DNA of 47,107 bases from Reichenbachiella versicolor. GTDB lineage: Bacteria > Bacteroidota > Bacteroidia > Cytophagales > Cyclobacteriaceae. Made by a program: the position numbers and the translations under genes. Positions 44,585 through 47,107 of this stretch are shown here, one piece after another. Position 1 is the stretch's first letter. The number at the start of each line of letters is the position of its first letter. The notes beneath the pieces are model-generated. The model was not told where the DNA came from, searched no databases, and saw only the letters and a program-made list of their open reading frames with translations. The stretch lies in assembly GCF_003171675.1 (NCBI RefSeq), contig NZ_QFZQ01000015.1, forward strand, positions 1 to 47,107, in the 5' to 3' direction.

Positions 44585-46633
44585 TTAATTCTTTTTCCAA
44601 GTCAATACTTCCGATTTACTAACATCACCAGATTCAGCAAAAACCCTGACTTGATAGTGCCATTTAGTACCATTTCCTAAATTATAGTCTTTAAATTGTT
44701 GGTCTTTGAGCATTCCGCTTAGTGGTTTTAGAGCTTCTCTAGAAGCCCCTCTATACACAACTATTCCAACATATTCTTGCGAACCAATGTCCCAAGTCAA
44801 AGTATTTATCTTCTTTTTTTTCTTGTGATTGACTTCTAAATTTGAAATTTTGATGGGTGAAGTTTTTATTGGCAAGCTTGCTATTGCTACAGCAGATGGA
44901 TTTGAGAAATTACCAGCTGAGTCCTGAGCTAAAAGCCTATACTGATACCAAATGCCCTCTTTTGCTGACGAGTCGGTAAATGAGTCTTGATCTCTGCTAA
45001 GAGCGTTGGATAATACAGAATATTCTTCTGAAGAAACCGTATCTCTACGTTCTAAAACATAGTTCTTTAAATCATTGTCAATGTTTTTTACCCATTCTAC
45101 AACCAGCTTATTATTAATTGTTCGAATATTTTTTATAAATGGAGTCTCTGGTCCCAGTACATCTGGAAGTGATGCTTTAGCAAAATCGGAATATCCACTA
45201 CGATTGTAAGTAGTATCTACTGCTACTATTTTGTAGAAAAAGTCGTTTTTTACATTAATGGGAAGTTTTTGAATGTATTCATTAGAGTCGATAGGATCTG
45301 TATTAAGCAACAAATAATCACCTTCTACATTACTGCTTGTAGTTCTAAATAATAGGTAACCCCATAGATCTGATTCGGTATTATGATTCCAAGTCAGATG
45401 CATTCTACCCGTATCACTCTTAATAATCAGACCTGTAGGAGTAGCCGGAGGAAATACATCCGGGACTTTTACAAAAGAGTACTCTGACAAACCTTCATTC
45501 CCAGAAAAATCAACTGTAGCCACTTTGTAGTAAAAACTACCATTAATCTTAGCCTCATCTACAAAACTATTAACCGTCGAATCTAAAAGCACTTCGTTTA
45601 CTACTTGATAAGGCCCCTCACTATTGTTACTCTTATAGATTCGTAATCCTTCTACGTCTTCGGTATACCGATTAACCCATTGCAACTTAACAGTCAGAGA
45701 ATCATACTCTGAAACTAGACCTATAGGAGAGGCCGGAGGAACATTATCTTCAAATGAAAATCTAAAAGCCTCTGTCGAGGCTAACTCTTCATTAAAAAAG
45801 CCTAACCCTCGAACCTGAAAAGAATACACTTGATGCTCTTCCAAACTGTCTAAAGAAAATTTTGGAGTCGGATAACCAAATCTGCCTAGACTGTCTTGGA
45901 CTTCGGATATTATAATTGGTTTATCATTTATCTGCTCATAAGTAGTATCATTGGCTCCTTCTGTTTTATAGATGTTTACCGCATAAAAACGATCCTCATC
46001 CATTTTCCAGTCAAACTTCAACTTTTGCCCTTCTTGATAAATATCTATTTCCTCTATAGAATGATCAGGAAAAAACTTACCCGCTACTATAGGCTTAGAC
46101 TCCGCAATAGAAAACTCTCTATCTCCCTTTATTTTATTGACCCGATAAGTGTACCTTTTACCCTCTATTGCATTAGCATCTTCAAAATATATCCCAAGAA
46201 ATTCAGCGTATTCTTTTGACTGTATTGACTTAAATAGAACATTAACAAACAAAAAGGTTTCTTGTAACTGGGCAATACTTGAGGCACTGTCAAGTATTAC
46301 TTCTTCTAAAAATCGAATATCATCATCCGGATAATTTACTGCAGTGGGGCTGAAATCATTGGAAGTGAATATTGGACTTTTATTGACCTTTTCCCAAACT
46401 ATACCATCTGATGGCTTTCTATAAAGATTAACCCCTTCGTTGTATAAAAATTCGGATGAATACCACTTAAGTAGAACCTTACCTGACTGGTTGGGGTCAT
46501 TAATTGCGTATAATGCTGATTTTTGAGCATTAACACTTAAAGAAATAAACAATATCAACGTGAGAAGTAATACTCTCCTTTGAATTGTTGTTACTGAACT
46601 CTCGAATAAAGAACAGATCCGAATGGATTTCAT
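44585..46633 (-). CDS. Secreted fibronectin type III-like protein (682 aa)
   Basis: This is the first gene of the long minus-strand train. A signal segment (RVLLLTLILFISLSVNAQ, about residues 19-36) is followed by repeated ~95-residue FN3-like modules. These are recognisable by the spacing of VPPASPIGLVSEYDSLTVKL, FPPATPTGLIIKSDTGRMHL and GPETPFIKNIRTINNKLVVE, each followed by W, Y.VYR-type strands and YKIVAVD or YRLLAQD endings. There are probably five or six modules over residues 40-680. No T9SS tail, lipobox or membrane anchor was found, so it is expected in the periplasm or released. It likely acts as a scaffold protein of the complex. A short Lys run (HKKKKKKI) near residue 608 lies in an A-rich stretch, but the frame continues in good coding sequence. 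Confidence 0.82.
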   Translation of the reverse strand: MKSIRICSLFESSVTTIQRRVLLLTLILFISLSVNAQKSALYAINDPNQSGKVLLKWYSSEFLYNEGVNLYRKPSDGIVWEKVNKSPIFTSNDFSPTAVNYPDDDIRFLEEVILDSASSIAQLQETFLFVNVLFKSIQSKEYAEFLGIYFEDANAIEGKRYTYRVNKIKGDREFSIAESKPIVAGKFFPDHSIEEIDIYQEGQKLKFDWKMDEDRFYAVNIYKTEGANDTTYEQINDKPIIISEVQDSLGRFGYPTPKFSLDSLEEHQVYSFQVRGLGFFNEELASTEAFRFSFEDNVPPASPIGLVSEYDSLTVKLQWVNRYTEDVEGLRIYKSNNSEGPYQVVNEVLLDSTVNSFVDEAKINGSFYYKVATVDFSGNEGLSEYSFVKVPDVFPPATPTGLIIKSDTGRMHLTWNHNTESDLWGYLLFRTTSSNVEGDYLLLNTDPIDSNEYIQKLPINVKNDFFYKIVAVDTTYNRSGYSDFAKASLPDVLGPETPFIKNIRTINNKLVVEWVKNIDNDLKNYVLERRDTVSSEEYSVLSNALSRDQDSFTDSSAKEGIWYQYRLLAQDSAGNFSNPSAVAIASLPIKTSPIKISNLEVNHKKKKKINTLTWDIGSQEYVGIVVYRGASREALKPLSGMLKDQQFKDYNLGNGTKWHYQVRVFAESGDVSKSEVLTWKKN

Positions 46634-46678
46634 ATAGTTTTAGTTAGCAGGGTTAATTAGTTCTAATAGCAATTAGTA

Positions 46679-46711
46679 CAAATATGCTATATCAAACTAG
46701 GTTAAATACAA
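46679..46711 (-). promoter_or_regulatory. Candidate promoter of the 30-kb toxin operon
   Basis: On the minus strand CATATTTG (46686-46679) matches the Bacteroidota -7 element TAnnTTTG in seven of eight places. A TTG (46711-46709) lies 22 bases upstream, near the expected -33 distance. It is about 45 bases from the ATG at 46633. The rest of 46634-47058 is AT-rich, gene-free sequence that separates the operon from the IS110-like gene. The call rests on a weak consensus. Confidence 0.35.
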
Positions 46712-47058
46712 TTCCAACACGCAATAATACTTGTTTTTTCTTAAATAATATCACGCTTTTTGAATTGACATTTTATGTTTCGTTTGTCACAATTCAGATT
46801 TAATCTGAACTTTAATACGATTTATTAGAGGGTTCTTCATTATCTGGGTCTAAAAATATCTTTATAAAAACACACTGAAATACGCTTCAAAAGGGTAAAT
46901 CTTTCTACGTTGATATTACTATTCTTAGACCTTATACAGGTTTGTTATTATAATCACATAGCATCACGATATTCGAAGCTCATAAAACTTTCATGAATAA
47001 GGGAATTCACCCACAGGCATGAAACTCGTTTTAAATAGAAACCAAACTATAAAACGAT

Positions 47059-47107
47059 ATGTCTACAGTAGAATTCCCTCAGCTAATTGAACGCGGTTGT
47101 GGCCTGG
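47059..47107 (+). CDS. Start of an IS110-family transposase (cut by window edge)
   Basis: Only 16 codons are visible: MSTVEFPQLIERGCGL. The stretch ERGCGL at this distance from the start is typical of IS110-type DEDD transposases, where the first catalytic Asp follows at once (usually GxDVHK). The rest lies outside the window. The ATG at 47059 is preceded by an A-rich leader. If correct, an insertion sequence borders the toxin locus upstream. Confidence 0.55.
   Translation, partial: MSTVEFPQLIERGCGL

Noticed and set aside
44800-44830. Frameshift in the A-rich Lys run of the FN3 protein
   Set aside because: The frame continues on both sides with good FN3-like sequence, so no lesion is needed.

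Overview
The window looks like a chromosome segment from a free-living Bacteroidota, most likely a Cytophagales-type marine or gliding lineage. The evidence is a TonB-dependent receptor paired with a DUF4249 lipoprotein, type IX secretion (T9SS) sorting domains of both kinds (type A 'YPNP' tails and a CHU_C/type B tail), a PorP/SprF-like protein, many PKD modules, lipoproteins with Bacteroidota-style leaders, and low-GC DNA with weak Shine-Dalgarno signals. The lineage call is an inference from gene content, not from a marker phylogeny.

Left part (0-9.3 kb). cmk sits behind a tiny lipoprotein gene. An MFS-type permease follows on the other strand, then a DUF4249 lipoprotein/TonB receptor pair. 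Next is a decayed T9SS-exported protein gene carrying 255-bp tandem repeats and at least three inactivating lesions. A helical protein of unknown function closes this part. Clear hairpin terminators separate several of these genes.

Middle part (9.3-16.3 kb) is a graveyard of small mobile elements. It holds two different Y1/HUH 'REP-associated tyrosine transposase' (RAYT) genes, each bracketed by short palindromes. There are also two ~300-bp internally deleted copies of the second element (MITE-like) and several REP fragments. Between them lie a lipoprotein, a tail-fibre-like protein, a secreted unknown, a small membrane protein and its truncated relative, and a degraded orphan toxin tip with its candidate immunity gene.

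Right part (16.3-46.6 kb) is one ~30-kb minus-strand gene train with gaps of 0-17 bases or short overlaps up to its last immunity-like gene. In transcription order it encodes a fibronectin-III-type protein, two secreted phage-tail-collar proteins, and a ~2380-aa PKD/Ig-like adhesin with a type A sorting tail. These are followed by an M43 metalloprotease with a type A tail, a ~1530-aa PKD adhesin with a CHU_C (type B) tail, and a PorP/SprF protein fused to a SPOR-like domain. A 570-aa outer-membrane beta-barrel, a 1709-aa surface protein, a 1411-aa protein ending in a CxE...PxCxxC deaminase-like toxin tip, a helical immunity candidate and a SUKH-family protein complete it. I read this as a T9SS-linked polymorphic-toxin display/delivery locus, and it is the most interesting object here. 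About 350 bp of the toxin gene just upstream of its variable tip is duplicated at 15.6-15.95 kb, joined to a different, broken tip and its own downstream immunity-like gene. That is the arrangement expected for toxin-tip switching.

The window ends in what looks like the first codons of an IS110-family transposase.
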